From NCBI RefSeq assembly GCF_008930665.1, contig NZ_PQMG01000005.1, forward strand, positions 1-64,000: a DNA stretch of 64,000 nucleotides, in the 5' to 3' direction. Positions 24,544-34,011 of this stretch are shown piece by piece. The number at the start of each line of letters is the position of its first letter. Position 1 is the first letter of the stretch. This DNA is from Corynebacterium sp. 74A. GTDB lineage: Bacteria; Actinomycetota; Actinomycetes; Mycobacteriales; Mycobacteriaceae. The notes beneath the pieces are model-generated. The model was not told the DNA's origin. It worked only from the letters and a program-made list of their open reading frames with translations, and ran no database searches. A program made the position numbers and the translations under genes.

Positions 24544-24719
24544 AGCTGCCAGCCTAAGCCACACCACGCCTTTATGCAGGTTGAGGCGGTTTTCAGAAAG
24601 ATCAACGGGCAGAAGTTTTGTACTTTTGCGGCTGTTAGGACTGTCCCCTGGTATCCCCCAACAGGCGCTCCTCGTCAGACCTCCCCCCTATCAGGAGGGG
24701 AAATCGGCGCGTCATGCGG

Positions 24720-24749
24720 TACATTCCACGTCTAAAAAGTGTGAATGTA
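24720..24749. repeat. Imperfect inverted repeat in the lipoprotein-sseA gap
   Basis: TACATTC at 24720-24726 and GAATGTA at 24743-24749, extended by CAC/GTG with one unpaired base, form an imperfect palindrome in the 263-base gap between the lipoprotein stop and the sulfurtransferase start. It could be an operator for the sulfurtransferase gene or part of a terminator; the A-rich spacer favours a protein-binding site. Confidence 0.3.
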
Positions 24750-24806
24750 ATTTGTTCTGGGATTCCAGATCACAGTCTCGTGGGCACGAGCCCGCAGGTC
24801 CCCGCG

Positions 24807-25604
24807 CTAGCCGCGGGTCGCGGCGATGCGATCGAGCTGCGCCTGCGCCAGGGTCTTGACGCTGTTGAGCTCGATACCGCGGGCCAGCACAACCACATTC
24901 CCAGTGCGCCCCCGCACAATATAGGTTCGGTGTCCTTCTTCGGCTGAGGAACCATCGACCCACGTCACTGTGGAATAGGCCTGCACATCCTCGGCCCCGC
25001 TCAGCGTCACATCGTCGATGGCGGTGTGCTTAAAGTGCTGCGTCACGCTATAGCCGACATCGACCCCACCCACGGGAAGCGTGGCGCTGTAGTCGAGGCA
25101 GTTCTCCTCAAGGGCACCGTGCTCGCCCAGAGCCGCAGCGTCCGCGATCAACACCGAATAGGCCTCAAGATCTGCATCATCCGTATAGTCCTCGGGCTTG
25201 GGCTGCCACATCACTACATTCGCGGCCTCGGGCTTCTCGGCCACGAGCGCGGTAATGAAGCTCTCGCCTAACGCCACCTCGGCGCATTCTGCCGGCTCTG
25301 TGCGTAGTTGTTCCTCTTGGTACTTTTGGCTGCGCGCCAGCTCCGTGCGCTCCTCATCACTGAGCGCGGCATAGTCTTGCCCATAGTTGGTGTAGCGCAG
25401 ATGCGGCAGCATCTCCCCTTCCTGCAGGGTGGCGGCAGCGATATCCACGGGTTCCGCCTGCTGCACTGCGCTTGTCGACGCCGTCTCCTCCGGCTGCTGT
25501 CCGTCCTGCTCATCCGTCGAGCACGCTGCCGCACTCAGCAGCAGGGGCGCCAGGGCAATACCGGCGCAAAGGCGGTGGACAGGGCCGGAGAAGATTCGAT
25601 GCAT
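24807..25604 (-). CDS. Putative lipoprotein
   Basis: A 265-residue protein beginning MHRIFSGPVHRLCAG, with a hydrophobic signal and the lipobox LSAAAC, so Cys28 should be acylated and the protein anchored to the outer face of the plasma membrane. The mature N-terminus is Gln/Glu/Thr-rich, followed by a folded alpha/beta domain with a regular pattern (VTWVDGSS, RTYIVRGRTGNVVVLARG) near the C-terminus. I recognise no family. ATG 25604 is chosen because the upstream extension (from 25661) would bury the signal peptide. It lies 93 bases downstream of clpB on the same strand. Confidence 0.78.
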   Translation of the reverse strand: MHRIFSGPVHRLCAGIALAPLLLSAAACSTDEQDGQQPEETASTSAVQQAEPVDIAAATLQEGEMLPHLRYTNYGQDYAALSDEERTELARSQKYQEEQLRTEPAECAEVALGESFITALVAEKPEAANVVMWQPKPEDYTDDADLEAYSVLIADAAALGEHGALEENCLDYSATLPVGGVDVGYSVTQHFKHTAIDDVTLSGAEDVQAYSTVTWVDGSSAEEGHRTYIVRGRTGNVVVLARGIELNSVKTLAQAQLDRIAATRG

Positions 25605-25697
25605 GCGCGCTATTCTATGCCACCGGCGGCCGCGGGTGCGCGCCAGCGCACACCCAGCCACCAGCCGGCGCGGGGGCAGCTGCCTCAGCCACAGCCC

Positions 25698-28253
25698 TTA
25701 GGAGCTCAGTTCGAGGTCCTCGCCGCCCTCGGCGACATCCACGTGCACGGTGTTGCCATCGTGGATCTCTCCCGCCAATAGCTTGCGGGCGAGCTGGTCG
25801 CCGATGGATTTCTGGATGAGCCGGCGCAGCGGCCGGGCACCATAGGCGGGATCGTAGCCGCGATCGGCCAACCAGTGCTTGGCGGCATCGGAGACCTGCA
25901 GGGTGAGCTGTCGGGCGGCGAGCCGCTCAGCCAGCTGATTCACCTGGATCTCCACGATGTGGGTCAGCTGCTCCTGGGTGAGACTATCGAAGATCACCAC
26001 ATCGTCGAGGCGGTTGACGAACTCCGGCTTGAAGGTGCGCTTCACGGCATCCATCATCTGCTCGTGGCTGCCACCGGCGCCCAGGTTCGAGGTCAGAATC
26101 AGCAGGGTGTTACGGAAGTCCACCGTGCGGCCCTGACCATCGGTGAGGCGACCGTCGTCAAGCACCTGGAGCAGAATGTCGAACACATCCGGGTGCGCCT
26201 TTTCTACCTCGTCGAAGAGAACGACGGTGTAGGGGCGGCGGCGCACAGCCTCGGTGAGCTGGCCGCCGGCATCGTAGCCGACGTATCCGGGAGGGGCACC
26301 CACCAGGCGAGCCACGGAGTGCTTCTCCCCATACTCGGACATATCGATGCGCACCATGGCGCGCTCATCGTCGAAGAGGAACTCGGCCAGGGCCTTCGCC
26401 AGCTCGGTCTTACCCACACCGGTAGGACCGAGGAAGAGGAAGCTACCCGTGGGCCGGTTCGGATCAGCCACCCCGGCGCGGGCCCGGCGCGTGGCGTCGG
26501 AGACTGCCCGCACCGCGTCCAGCTGGCCGACCACTCGCTTGCCCAGCACATCTTCCATGTGCAGGAGCTTCTCGGTTTCGCCCTGCATCATCTTGCCGGC
26601 GGGAATACCCGTCCACGAGCTGACCACCTCGGCGATTACATCAGGAGTGACCTCCTCGGCCACCATGGCGTTGTTCTGGCCATCCTTCACCTGCGACTCG
26701 GCGGCGGCAACCTTCTTCTCTACCTCTGGGATCTTGCCGTAGCGCAGCTCGGCCACCTTGCCATAGTCGCCATCGCGCTCCGCAATCTCAGACTCAGAAC
26801 GCAGCCGCTCGAGCTCTTCCTTGGCATCGCGCATCTCATCGATCGCGCTCTTCTCATTGGACCAGCGCGCCTTCAGCTCGCCGAGCTTTTCGCGCTCATC
26901 GGCCAGCTCCTCGCGCAGCTTCGCCAGACGCTGCTGCGAGGCCGCATCGCTTTCCTTCGCCAGTGCCATCTCTTCGATTTCCAGGCGCCGGACGATGCGC
27001 TCGAGCTCATCGATCTCCTGCGGGGAGGAGTCGATCTCCATGCGCAGCCGCGAGGCAGCCTCGTCTACCAAGTCGATCGCCTTATCGGGCAAGAAGCGGT
27101 TGGTGATGTAGCGGTTGGACAACTCGGCGGCGGCCACCAAGGCGGAGTCCTGGATGCGCACACCATGGTGCACCTCATAGCGCTCCTTCAGCCCGCGCAG
27201 AATACCCACGGCATCATCCACCGAGGGCTCGCCCACATACACCTGCTGGAAGCGGCGCTCGAGCGCGGCATCCTTTTCGATGTACTTGCGGTACTCCTCC
27301 AAGGTGGTGGCACCAACGAGACGCAGCTCGCCGCGCGCCAGCATGGGCTTAATCATGTTGCCGGCATCCATGGCGGAATCGCCCGTGGCACCCGCGCCGA
27401 CAATGGTGTGGAGCTCATCAATAAAGGTGACAATCTCGCCCTCGGCGCCCTTGATCTCATCAAGCACCGCCTTGAGCCGCTCCTCGAACTCGCCGCGATA
27501 CTTCGCGCCGGCCACCATCGAGCCCAGATCTAGGCTGATGAGGGTCTTGCCGCGCAGCGACTCCGGCACATCGCCGGCCACGATGCGTCGAGCAAGCCCC
27601 TCCACAATGGCGGTTTTACCCACACCGGGTTCACCAATGAGCACGGGGTTATTCTTCGTACGCCGCGAAAGCACCTGCACCACACGGCGAATCTCGGCGT
27701 CACGGCCGATCACGGGATCAATCTTGCCCTCGCGGGCGCGGGCCGTAAGATCCGTGGAGTACTTTTCTAGCGCTTGGAACTGGCCCTCGGGATCCTCGGT
27801 GGTCACCTTGTGCCCACCGCGCACCGAAGGAAAGGCGTTTTTAATCACATCATAGGTGGCACCAGCACCCTGCAAGAGCTGGGCGGCGTCATCCTTGCCG
27901 CGAGCAATCGCAGCCAGCAGCACCTCGGTAGAGACAAACTCATCGCCCAACTCGCCGGCCAGTTCCTGGGCGGCGGTGAGAGCATTGAGCCCATCGCGGT
28001 TAAATTGCGGATTCGCCATCCCCTGCCCCTCGGCACTGGGATAGGACGTCACCAGATCCCGCGCCTTGGCAGCAATAGCCTTCGGATCAGCACCCGATGC
28101 CTTGAGTACCGGGGAGGCGATACCTTCCTCTTGTTCCAAGATGGCCACCAAGATGTGGGCGGGACGGATATCGGGATTCCCCTCGGCGCTGGCGAGCTTC
28201 AGGGCTTCCTGTAGCGCCTCGGAGGTCTTTGTTGTGGGGTTAAACCCTGCCAT
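25698..28253 (-). CDS. clpB: ClpB disaggregase
   Basis: An 851-residue Hsp100 AAA+ protein that threads aggregated proteins through its central pore together with DnaK. The N-terminal repeat domain is at about 1-145, the first AAA+ module has GEPGVGKT, the coiled-coil middle domain runs from about 405 to 525 (heptads rich in Glu/Arg/Leu), and the second module has GPTGVGKT with arginine fingers further on. Length and order fit the family. RBS GAGGAAAG precedes ATG 28253. Upstream lie a perfect HAIR operator and a SigH-type promoter, so HspR repression and heat or oxidative induction are expected. Confidence 0.97.
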   Translation of the reverse strand: MAGFNPTTKTSEALQEALKLASAEGNPDIRPAHILVAILEQEEGIASPVLKASGADPKAIAAKARDLVTSYPSAEGQGMANPQFNRDGLNALTAAQELAGELGDEFVSTEVLLAAIARGKDDAAQLLQGAGATYDVIKNAFPSVRGGHKVTTEDPEGQFQALEKYSTDLTARAREGKIDPVIGRDAEIRRVVQVLSRRTKNNPVLIGEPGVGKTAIVEGLARRIVAGDVPESLRGKTLISLDLGSMVAGAKYRGEFEERLKAVLDEIKGAEGEIVTFIDELHTIVGAGATGDSAMDAGNMIKPMLARGELRLVGATTLEEYRKYIEKDAALERRFQQVYVGEPSVDDAVGILRGLKERYEVHHGVRIQDSALVAAAELSNRYITNRFLPDKAIDLVDEAASRLRMEIDSSPQEIDELERIVRRLEIEEMALAKESDAASQQRLAKLREELADEREKLGELKARWSNEKSAIDEMRDAKEELERLRSESEIAERDGDYGKVAELRYGKIPEVEKKVAAAESQVKDGQNNAMVAEEVTPDVIAEVVSSWTGIPAGKMMQGETEKLLHMEDVLGKRVVGQLDAVRAVSDATRRARAGVADPNRPTGSFLFLGPTGVGKTELAKALAEFLFDDERAMVRIDMSEYGEKHSVARLVGAPPGYVGYDAGGQLTEAVRRRPYTVVLFDEVEKAHPDVFDILLQVLDDGRLTDGQGRTVDFRNTLLILTSNLGAGGSHEQMMDAVKRTFKPEFVNRLDDVVIFDSLTQEQLTHIVEIQVNQLAERLAARQLTLQVSDAAKHWLADRGYDPAYGARPLRRLIQKSIGDQLARKLLAGEIHDGNTVHVDVAEGGEDLELSS

Positions 28254-28314
28254 GTTCGTTCTTTCCTCTCATTAATCAGTGTCGTTATATCTCTCCCACG
28301 CGGCGGGAGCGCCG

Positions 28315-28336
28315 TAGGTGGCGTCGATAAGCGCCG
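28315..28336. repeat. Dispersed CTTRTCGACG element, 22-base copy A
   Basis: The 22 bases here are identical to those at 60844-60865 and contain the core CTTATCGACG (minus strand, 28322-28331). The same core, CTTRTCGACG, recurs at 7024(-), 8963(+), 9762(-), 25471(+), 30847(+), 41721(+), 47078(+), 48805(+), 49225(-) and 60851(-). This copy lies in the clpB leader, between promoter and start codon. Function unknown. Confidence 0.6.
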
Positions 28337-28367
28337 TGCGCCATCGCCTCGTGGGGATTCACTCTCT

Positions 28368-28395
28368 ATAACGCACCAAAACTTGAGTCTGTTCC
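28368..28395 (-). promoter_or_regulatory. SigH-type promoter of clpB
   Basis: On the minus strand a -35 GGAAC (28391-28395) is followed after exactly 18 bases by GTTAT (28368-28372), matching the corynebacterial SigH consensus GGAAT/C-N18-20-GTT. The -35 box lies inside the spacer of the HAIR at 28382-28402, so HspR binding should block SigH-RNA polymerase directly. Confidence 0.65.
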
Positions 28396-28402
28396 ACTCA
28401 AG
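28382..28402. promoter_or_regulatory. HAIR operator (perfect) for HspR upstream of clpB
   Basis: CTTGAGT at 28382-28388 and ACTCAAG at 28396-28402 separated by seven bases match the HAIR consensus without mismatch. HspR, encoded at 35940-36374, is the known repressor for such sites in actinobacteria. Confidence 0.9.
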
Positions 28403-28422
28403 CAGAAATATTTTCAGAAAAA

Positions 28423-28443
28423 GTTGAGCACCCCAGCCTCAAC
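28423..28443. promoter_or_regulatory. Second, degenerate HAIR upstream of clpB
   Basis: GTTGAGC (28423-28429), seven bases, then CCTCAAC (28437-28443). It keeps the TTGAG/CTCAA half-sites and spacing with changed outer bases. It is centred 41 bases from the perfect HAIR, about four helical turns, which would place both HspR dimers on one face. Confidence 0.6.
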
Positions 28444-28490
28444 TCTGGCTCCAGTTCCCAGCTCACTGCGAAATGGTGCAGAATAGGGCC

Positions 28491-29741
28491 ATGGCCACAG
28501 AGGATCTGAGTGATATCGCAGAGCGCCTTGTCTCCCGTGCAGAGGCGTTTCGAACCACCACCTATGAACGACTCATAACCGCGCTCCCCGATGTCGCCAT
28601 CCTCTTCTCCGCTACACCGCAGCAACGCCACTACTTTCTCGTGCCTGTGCTCGAGCAGCTGCTGCGCAACACCCCCGCCAGCGGCGAGCTCAGCCCGCGC
28701 ATGCAACGCATCATCGCCCAGCTCGGGCGCGATCACCGCAAATTTCGGGTGCCGGTGCACCGCCTTCCCGAGTTCGGCCGCATCATCAACCGCGGCATCC
28801 TCGAAAACTGCGCCGATATGTCCGTCGGCCATGTGCTCGGCGCCCAAGAAGCTGTCAGCAGAGCCTGCGACATCATGGCCTCGGCAATGATCGCAGAGGA
28901 ACACCGTGGCATCCCTGCACTGTATCGGGCGGAGGTAGTGGAGGTGGAGCGCCGCACCAAGCGCGTCAGCGTGGTGCGCGTGGTCACCGACCGGCCCATC
29001 CCCTACCGCGCGGGACAGTTTGTGCCCTGCAATGCCAACCTCATCCCTGGCGAATGGCGCTTCCTCTCCCCCGCCAACCCCAGCAACGCCCAAGGCTTCA
29101 TCGAGTTCCACGTGCGCATCAACCAGCGAGGACGATGCTCGCCCATGTTCGGCCTCGCCCGGCCCGGCGATGTGTGGTGGATCGGCAACCCCCTCGGCAC
29201 TCTCGCCATCCCCGGCGACCGTGACGTGCTCATGCTCGCCCACACTCATGGCCTCGCATTGCTGCGCTCGATGATCTTCGATCTCGCTGAGCAGCAGATG
29301 CGCGTCCATGCCAACTCTGTACTCAGAGCAGGCGAGAGCACCGCCGCCACCACCGTGCACACCGCACCTAATGTGACGCTGTTCTATGGCGCCGAGTTCC
29401 CCGCCGAGCTCTACGATCTCTCCACACTCATGCAGCTGTCCGCCACTCAGCCATGGCTGCGGGTCTATCCCTGCGTGGACTCCCCCGACAACCCCTACTG
29501 GGCCCACGACACCACCCACTCCCAGCTACCAACGGGCCTGAATCTCAATATCGGCTCCCCCACCGAGGTGGCCATGCGCACCACTCCTCCCGTGCACGCC
29601 GGGTCGCACTCTGCGCTGAGCGCGTGGCGCAACCACGACATATTCATCCACGGTGGCGGCAACTTCATCCTCCCCGCACGCAGGCGGCTGCTCGACACCG
29701 GAATCGATCCCGCGCGGATTCACACCATCCCGCTCGGCTAG
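28491..29741 (+). CDS. Flavohemoprotein-like protein with degenerate reductase motifs
   Basis: A 416-residue protein with the flavohemoglobin layout: globin-like N-terminal domain (about 1-140), FAD-binding domain, and NAD-binding domain. A Tyr at 25 (TTYERL) and a His at 82 (GRDHRKF) fall where the B10 Tyr and proximal F8 His of Hmp are expected, so haem may be retained. The FAD motif RxYS is changed to RFLS, the Gly-rich NAD loop is replaced by AHTHGLALL, and the C-terminal CGP motif reads HGG. Nitric-oxide dioxygenase activity is therefore doubtful. ATG 28491 is preferred over 28473. It diverges from clpB across the HAIR region, so heat-shock control is possible. Confidence 0.72.
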   Translation: MATEDLSDIAERLVSRAEAFRTTTYERLITALPDVAILFSATPQQRHYFLVPVLEQLLRNTPASGELSPRMQRIIAQLGRDHRKFRVPVHRLPEFGRIINRGILENCADMSVGHVLGAQEAVSRACDIMASAMIAEEHRGIPALYRAEVVEVERRTKRVSVVRVVTDRPIPYRAGQFVPCNANLIPGEWRFLSPANPSNAQGFIEFHVRINQRGRCSPMFGLARPGDVWWIGNPLGTLAIPGDRDVLMLAHTHGLALLRSMIFDLAEQQMRVHANSVLRAGESTAATTVHTAPNVTLFYGAEFPAELYDLSTLMQLSATQPWLRVYPCVDSPDNPYWAHDTTHSQLPTGLNLNIGSPTEVAMRTTPPVHAGSHSALSAWRNHDIFIHGGGNFILPARRRLLDTGIDPARIHTIPLG

Positions 29742-29765
29742 CACGGAGAGCGGACTTAGGCGGCG

Positions 29766-30608
29766 CTAGCTGTATTCCGCCTCGTTGAGCAGCACGGGAA
29801 TAGAGCGTCGCGCCGCATTCAGCTGCTCGCGGTCGAGCTCCACGTAGAGGATCTCCGGCTCATAGCCGGCCTCGGCGAGCACCTGCCCCGCCGGGCCCAC
29901 CACGCGGGAATGTCCAATGCCGGTGGGGCCATCGTCCTCCCCGGCTTTCGCTGCTCCGCCGGGGCGCGCTTGGGCCGCGGCCAGAATGTAGCAGGTGGAG
30001 TCCAGGGCGCGGGCGGTGGTGAGGGCGCGCCACTGTTCCCGCTTGCCCTCGCCGTCCTGCCAGGAGGTGGGCACCGCGATCACCTCGGCCCCCTTCTGTC
30101 GCGCGAGATCTTTGAATTGCTCTGGGAAACGCACATCGAAGCAGATGGCACAGCCCAGCCTCCACGACTCACCGCTACTGCCCGGCACATCCACTACCAG
30201 CAGCTCATGCCCGGCGCGAACGGTGTCTGATTCGCGGAATCCGAAGGCGTCATAGCAGTGAATCTTGGTATAGCCGGCGTGCAGCCCGCGCCCTGTCACC
30301 AGCGCCACATTATCTACGCGATGGACTTCTTTCCCCTCGCGCGCAATGGTGTCGGCGGTACAGAACATGCCCACCACGATCACCACGTCGAGCTCGATGG
30401 CTAGCTCAGCGACCGCGGTCGCGAAGGGCCCATCGAGCGGCTCCGCCTGCTGATCCAGCCGACCTGTGCCAAAGGCCTGCGAGCTGGCCTCGGGGAACAC
30501 GACCAGTTCCGCGCCCTGGGCGGCCGCCTCCCGAGCCTTCTCAAGCACCTGCTCGCGATTGGCCTCTTTATCATCGCTACTCAGAATTTGCACTACTGCT
30601 GCTTTCAT
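29766..30608 (-). CDS. Carbon-nitrogen hydrolase (nitrilase superfamily)
   Basis: A 280-residue enzyme with the nitrilase triad: Glu in LVVFPEASS, Lys in YTKIHCYDAFGF and Cys in LGCAICFDVRFPE. Members hydrolyse nitriles, amides or omega-amides; the substrate cannot be assigned from the sequence, and damage-repair omega-amidase or deaminated-glutathione amidase are possibilities. The frame runs far upstream over the neighbouring gene, but ATG 30608 (KAAVVQILSSDD) is the family-typical start. It is divergent from the small protein gene at 30700. Confidence 0.9.
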   Translation of the reverse strand: MKAAVVQILSSDDKEANREQVLEKAREAAAQGAELVVFPEASSQAFGTGRLDQQAEPLDGPFATAVAELAIELDVVIVVGMFCTADTIAREGKEVHRVDNVALVTGRGLHAGYTKIHCYDAFGFRESDTVRAGHELLVVDVPGSSGESWRLGCAICFDVRFPEQFKDLARQKGAEVIAVPTSWQDGEGKREQWRALTTARALDSTCYILAAAQARPGGAAKAGEDDGPTGIGHSRVVGPAGQVLAEAGYEPEILYVELDREQLNAARRSIPVLLNEAEYS

Positions 30609-30699
30609 AACACCAGCGTATGTGCATAACCCTAGGTTATCCACACGACGCGGCGCCGCGCCCTCGCCCAGGCGCTGCGGCTGGCGCATAGTGAGCGCC

Positions 30700-30969
30700 A
30701 TGAATGAACTCAGCTTTAGCCCGCACAGTGTCTCTCCACTCTTTCGCGCCGCCACGGTGAGCGTGCGCCCACCCGAGCCAGCGATGCCGGCCTTCACCAG
30801 CCTCGCGCTGCACGCCGCCAATGGCCGTCTCACCCACAGACTGTCGCTTGTCGACGCCGCCCTCACCCAGCACACCCGCAGCGTCGAGGAGTTCGTCCAC
30901 CGCTGCCTCAGCTGCAATGAGCATCTCGCAGAAAACCTCGCCCAACGGATCGGAGGGGCGCTGCGATGA
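30700..30969 (+). CDS. Small helical protein paired with a DUF1023 hydrolase
   Basis: An 89-residue protein. After a short N-terminal strand region, residues 40-89 form one long helix (LVDAALTQHTRSVEEFVHRC), a size and character like WXG100/ESX-type partner proteins, although no WXG motif is present. Its stop overlaps the start of the downstream hydrolase as ATGA. The pair is a common actinobacterial arrangement. The start ATG 30700 has a modest purine-rich upstream region. The function is unknown. Confidence 0.7.
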   Translation: MNELSFSPHSVSPLFRAATVSVRPPEPAMPAFTSLALHAANGRLTHRLSLVDAALTQHTRSVEEFVHRCLSCNEHLAENLAQRIGGALR

Positions 30970-32210
30970 CGCGCCTGATCACCCCTGCCCAGCAGCTGCC
31001 CCTTGATTCCAGGGAGATGGCGGCGATCGCCGAACGCTATGTGGCCCTCGCGGTGGAGGTATCGCGACAGATCGACAGTAATATTCGCCGCTGGCAGCAG
31101 GCCGTGAGCGAAGGTGTACGCGGCGCAGCATTCGATGCTGCCGCCCAGCATGAGGAGCAGGTGCAGGTCCCCGCGGCGCGCTCGGCCGCGCAGATGCAGC
31201 AGATTGCCTCAGTGCTGGAGGCCGCGCTCCCCTTCCAGCGGCAGCTCGAAACCCTCTGGGAGGGACTGCGCGCCACCGCGCCGATAGCCGCAGCCGCCGG
31301 GGCACCGGTGCTGCAGCTACACCAGCGGATGCGGATGTTTCTCCTCGCCACCGGCCGCGGGCTCGACGCGCTCTGTGGCGCCGAGATTGCCCGTGTCTGC
31401 GGCGCGGAATTGCCGCCCCCGACCTCGCGATTGGCGGACTACGCCGAGCTTCCCGCCCGCGACATCGATGTGCTGCAGCGCGCCCAAGCGCCACGGGAGA
31501 TTCAGCCCCTACTGGCGGACAACCCCGATGTCACCGTGCTGGAGGCCTCGAATGGACGGCTCGTGGTGGCGGTGGGCGATATTGATGCGGCCGAGTCGAT
31601 CACCACCGTGGTGGCCGGGGTGGGCTCCTCCGATATCTCCGGCTGGGGCACCTATCTTGAGCGCACCCGCTCGATCGCCAGCGCCACTGGCGGGGCTGCG
31701 GTGATGTGGATGGGCTATAGCGCACCCAGCAACCTCGGCCAAGCGCTCTCCCGTGACAGTGCCCAGCGCGGCAGCGAGGAATTGCGCACATTCCAGCAAT
31801 CGCTACGCGAGCGCCGCCGCGCCATCGCCGCCGGCGACGGCCCCGGCGAGGAGCGGGTGGCAGAGCCGCGGCTGCTTACCCTCGGCCATTCCTATGGCTC
31901 CACCGTGGCGGGCATGGCCGCCCGCGAGGAGGGGCTGGCCACCGATGCGTTGGTGCTGCTCGGCTCGCCCGGAGTGGGCGCACGCCACCGCGAGGAGCTG
32001 GTCTTTGATAACGAGGAGACGGATGTAGTGGCCCTGACCGGCAGCGCGGACGTCATCACCCTCGCCCCCGATCCCCACTTCGGGATACACGGCCCGGATC
32101 CCAGCTCCTCCAGCTTCGGCGCGGAGGTGTGGCACGGTAAGCACACGCACACCAGCTACTGGGATGATCCCGAGCTCCTTGCCCGCCTAGGCAAGCTCGC
32201 CCACCGCTAA
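30966..32210 (+). CDS. DUF1023-type alpha/beta hydrolase
   Basis: A 414-residue protein. The N-terminal third is helical (about 1-140), probably pairing with the preceding small protein. The C-terminal part is an alpha/beta-hydrolase with the nucleophile elbow GHSYGS, preceded by beta strands RLLTL, and ends with a His-containing loop (HGKHTHTSYW) suited to the catalytic His. This is the pattern of the actinobacterial DUF1023 hydrolases, whose substrates are unknown (lipase or esterase activity is usually assumed). There is no signal peptide, so export, if any, would need a WXG-type secretion system. Confidence 0.83.
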   Translation: MTRLITPAQQLPLDSREMAAIAERYVALAVEVSRQIDSNIRRWQQAVSEGVRGAAFDAAAQHEEQVQVPAARSAAQMQQIASVLEAALPFQRQLETLWEGLRATAPIAAAAGAPVLQLHQRMRMFLLATGRGLDALCGAEIARVCGAELPPPTSRLADYAELPARDIDVLQRAQAPREIQPLLADNPDVTVLEASNGRLVVAVGDIDAAESITTVVAGVGSSDISGWGTYLERTRSIASATGGAAVMWMGYSAPSNLGQALSRDSAQRGSEELRTFQQSLRERRRAIAAGDGPGEERVAEPRLLTLGHSYGSTVAGMAAREEGLATDALVLLGSPGVGARHREELVFDNEETDVVALTGSADVITLAPDPHFGIHGPDPSSSSFGAEVWHGKHTHTSYWDDPELLARLGKLAHR

Positions 32211-32216
32211 ACGCCA

Positions 32217-32258
32217 CCGGCGCCGCGCTCCCAGCAGTACTGGGGGCCACGGCGCCGG
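32217..32258. terminator. Hairpin between convergent hydrolase and ald genes
   Basis: CCGGCGCCG at 32217-32225 pairs with CGGCGCCGG at 32250-32258, with an inner CCCAG/CTGGG stem. It sits in the 69-base gap between two converging genes, so it can serve both directions. There is no U-tract on either side. Confidence 0.5.
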
Positions 32259-32279
32259 AATCGTCTCGCGGGAGGGTGT

Positions 32280-33803
32280 TTAGAACAGCCCGGTGGGCTT
32301 GGGGTCATAGGAGGTGAGTACGCACTTGGTCTCGGTGTAGTGATCGAGCATCATGGCGTGGTTCTCGCGGCCAATACCGGACTCCTTGAAACCACCGAAG
32401 GCAGCACCGGCCGGGTAGCTGTGATAGTGGTTCACCCACACGCGACCGGCGTGGATGGCGCGGGAGGCGCGGTAGGCGGTGTTTTGATCGCGGGTCCACA
32501 CACCGGCGCCGAGGCCGTAGTTCGTGTCATTGGCGATCTCGATGGCCTCATCAAAGTCCTTGAAGGTGGTGACCACCAGCACGGGGCCAAAGACCTCCTC
32601 GCGGAAGATCTGCATCGAGTTTTCGCCCCGCATGATGGTGGGCTCCACATAGAAGCCGCCGTCGAGGCTGCCCTCGAGCTTGGCCACGTTGCCGCCGGTG
32701 AGCACCTCGGCGCCCTCGGCCGGGCCGGAGGTGAGGTAGCCGGAAATCTTGTCCAGCTGCTCCTGCGAGGCCTGGGCACCTAGCATCACCTCGGAATCGA
32801 GGGGGTTGCCCACCTTGATCTTCTTGGTGCGTTCCACCACGCGGGCGATGAACTCATCGGCGATGTCCTCTTGGATGAGGGCGCGCGAGGGGCAGGTGCA
32901 CACCTCGCCGGAGTTCAGGGCGAACATGACCACGCCCTCGACGCACTTGTCCAGGAACTCATCGTCCTTGCTCATGATGTCGCTGAAGAACACCGAGGGA
33001 GACTTGCCGCCGAGCTCCAAGGTCACCGGGATCACCTGATCGGCCACTGCCTTGTTGATCATCTTGCCCACCTCGGTGGAACCAGTGAAGGCCACCTTGG
33101 CGATACGACGGGAGGAGGTCAGCGCCGCGCCGGCCTCTTTGCCGAGGCCATTGACGATGTTCACCACGCCCTTGGGCAGCAGATCAGCGATGAGCTCCAT
33201 GAGATAGAGCACCGATACCGGGGTCTGCTCTGCGGGCTTGAGCACCACGCAGTTGCCAGCGGCCAGGGCTGGGGCGAGCTTCCACGCAGCCATGAGGATG
33301 GGGAAGTTCCACGGAATGATCTGCCCGACCACGCCGAGTGGCTCCTTGAAGTGATAGGCCACGGTGTTGCGATCGATCTGGGAGGTATGGCCTTCGAGGG
33401 TGCGGGTGACACCAGCAAAGTAGCGGAAATGGTCGGCAGCCAGCGGGATGTCGGCAGCCAGGGCCTCGCGCACCGGCTTACCATTCTCCCAGGTCTCGGC
33501 CACTGCGAGCTTTTCCACATTTTCTTCGATGCGCTCGGCGATCTTGTTCAGCACCATCGCGCGCTCTGCTGGGGCGGTGTGGCCCCACTCCTCCTTGGCG
33601 GCGTGCGCCGCGTCAAGGGCCAGATTGATGTCCTCTTCCTTGCCGCGAGCGAACTGACAGAACACCTCGCCGGTGACCGGCGTGATGTTGTCTAGGTACT
33701 CGCCGCTGGCCGGTGGGGTCCACTCGCCGTTGATGAAGTTGTCATAGCGCTCGCGGAAGGACACAATCGAGCCCTCGGAATTGGGATGTGCGTAGACAGT
33801 CAT
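32280..33803 (-). CDS. ald: Acetaldehyde / aldehyde dehydrogenase
   Basis: A 507-residue NAD(P)-dependent aldehyde dehydrogenase. The catalytic Cys lies in [10 protein letters not shown], the general-base Glu in [11 protein letters not shown], and the cofactor strand in FTGSTEVGK. Close overall agreement with the C. glutamicum Ald enzyme, which oxidises acetaldehyde to acetate during ethanol growth, supports the name. ATG 33803 (MTVYAHP) with GGAGAA upstream is chosen over the longer frame. Upstream are a G-rich RamA-like TGGGGA and the 9-1-9 palindrome at 33874. Confidence 0.93.
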   Translation of the reverse strand: MTVYAHPNSEGSIVSFRERYDNFINGEWTPPASGEYLDNITPVTGEVFCQFARGKEEDINLALDAAHAAKEEWGHTAPAERAMVLNKIAERIEENVEKLAVAETWENGKPVREALAADIPLAADHFRYFAGVTRTLEGHTSQIDRNTVAYHFKEPLGVVGQIIPWNFPILMAAWKLAPALAAGNCVVLKPAEQTPVSVLYLMELIADLLPKGVVNIVNGLGKEAGAALTSSRRIAKVAFTGSTEVGKMINKAVADQVIPVTLELGGKSPSVFFSDIMSKDDEFLDKCVEGVVMFALNSGEVCTCPSRALIQEDIADEFIARVVERTKKIKVGNPLDSEVMLGAQASQEQLDKISGYLTSGPAEGAEVLTGGNVAKLEGSLDGGFYVEPTIMRGENSMQIFREEVFGPVLVVTTFKDFDEAIEIANDTNYGLGAGVWTRDQNTAYRASRAIHAGRVWVNHYHSYPAGAAFGGFKESGIGRENHAMMLDHYTETKCVLTSYDPKPTGLF

Positions 33804-33873
33804 GCTGTGTTCTCCGTATCTCTCGTCGGACCATATCCATGGCACCGCAGTGTGTGGGGACTTTCTGCACCAC

Positions 33874-33892
33874 CACTACCCGGCGGGTAGTG
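33874..33892. promoter_or_regulatory. Perfect 9-1-9 palindrome upstream of ald
   Basis: CACTACCCG (33874-33882), one base, CGGGTAGTG (33884-33892): an exact inverted repeat 71 bases before the ald start. It is too short-looped for an RNA hairpin and has the form of a dimeric repressor operator. The binding factor is unknown. Confidence 0.55.
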
Positions 33893-33949
33893 ATGTGTCA
33901 CACAGCCTACGCACATTCCCGCCGTGGCGCATATGACCCACGACACACC

Positions 33950-33990
33950 TGCGCGGACAGTGCCAGCATGTCACTGAAACCGTCCGCGCA
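33950..33990 (-). terminator. Hairpin downstream of the mscR-hydrolase pair
   Basis: TGCGCGGAC (33950-33958) pairs perfectly with GTCCGCGCA (33982-33990), 22 bases after the metallo-hydrolase stop. The loop is 23 bases and no U-tract follows, so it may stabilise the 3' end rather than terminate. Confidence 0.45.
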
Positions 33991-34011
33991 TTGCCTACAG
34001 CCACATCAGCC

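Noticed and set aside
25875..27533. 552-codon open frame on the plus strand opposite clpB
   Set aside because: It is a shadow of clpB on the opposite strand; it has no RBS and a composition rich in His, Leu and Gly typical of antisense frames in high-GC DNA.
33886..33904. GlxR-like GTGA...TCAC upstream of ald
   Set aside because: The spacer between the half-sites is four bases, whereas the GlxR consensus needs six.
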